This document shows positions 63,880-64,000 of a stretch of DNA of 64,000 bases, one piece after another (the stretch's first letter is position 1; every line of letters starts with the position of its first letter). Source of the DNA: Pedobacter sp. FW305-3-2-15-E-R2A2 (GTDB lineage Bacteria > Bacteroidota > Bacteroidia > Sphingobacteriales > Sphingobacteriaceae). The position numbers were made by a program, and so were the translations under genes. The notes below the pieces were generated by a model. That model had not been told where the DNA came from. It did no database searches and saw nothing but the letters and a program-made list of their open reading frames with translations. Location of the stretch: the NCBI RefSeq assembly GCF_038446955.1, contig NZ_CP151803.1:6882001-6946000 (forward strand), written 5' to 3'.

Positions 63880-64000
63880 ATGAGACTCATTGTAGAAATT
63901 TTATTATTAGGACTCGCTGTATTTCTGGGCGCAAAACTCATTCCCGGAGTTCATGTAGACAGCTATTGGGCAGCTATTGTCGCCGCAGTACTCATTTCAT
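63880..64000 (+). CDS. Small holin-like / YvlD-type membrane protein, 3' end outside window
   Basis: Forty codons visible from ATG 63880 and open at the window end: MRLIVEILLLGLAVFLGAKL, then IPGVHVDSYWAAIVAAVLIS. The helix followed by LIPGV.V..Y.AA is the signature of the phage-holin-family-4/YvlD membrane proteins, usually about 110-120 residues with three or four helices. Despite the name, chromosomal members are not known to be lytic. Divergent from the lipoprotein gene, 18 bases apart. Confidence 0.8.
   Translation, partial: MRLIVEILLLGLAVFLGAKLIPGVHVDSYWAAIVAAVLIS

Overview
The window looks like chromosomal DNA of a Bacteroidota bacterium, most likely family Sphingobacteriaceae (Pedobacter-like). 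The grounds are gene content (DUF5687 membrane protein, DUF1543, DUF4197, Bacteroidota-type OmpA/TSP3 porin, CarboxypepD_reg-type TonB receptor, order rimP-nusA-infB), A/T-rich upstream regions with almost no Shine-Dalgarno sequences, and many copies of the Bacteroidota promoter element TAnnTTTG close to start codons. No tRNA, rRNA, CRISPR array, insertion sequence or prophage was recognised. All calls come from reading translations and sequence; no database search was run.

Layout. 1-9.8 kb: housekeeping and envelope genes (DUF4197, RNA helicase, RarA, an ABC exporter pair, OmpA lipoprotein, oxidoreductase, MtfA-like peptidase, hydrolase). 9.9-16 kb: the first two histidine-degradation enzymes, hutH and hutU, separated by an oppositely oriented TonB receptor and a His/Cys-rich small protein. 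16.1-19.5 kb: a tight TetR / ABC1-kinase / NAD(P)-binding DUF2867 cassette. 19.7-30.4 kb: an orphan receiver protein, an NTF2-like protein, hisS, pyruvate dehydrogenase E2 and E1-alpha, an NlpC/P60 hydrolase, a CapA-like protein, an SPFH protein and a tail-specific protease.

30.5-35.8 kb is the metabolic highlight: a cyanophycin (multi-L-arginyl-poly-L-aspartate) locus. Cyanophycin synthetase (cphA) is divergent from cyanophycinase and an isoaspartyl dipeptidase, followed by a secreted TPR protein, so synthesis, depolymerisation and dipeptide cleavage are all encoded. An unusually structured 364-bp gap follows cphA. 36.2-39.9 kb: a five-gene fumC run. 40.2-46.5 kb: serine hydrolase, ridA-rarD-recG, a tiny membrane protein and a major OmpA porin.

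46.9-58.2 kb is a surface-glycan region: nine glycosyltransferase-type genes around an MsbA-like exporter, many as single genes of alternating orientation, plus meaB. A 460-bp gap before the first of them holds a run of hairpins ending in a possible attenuator. 58.3-63.2 kb is the rimP-nusA-infB translation/transcription operon. The window ends in a lipoprotein and the first 40 codons of a small holin-like membrane protein.
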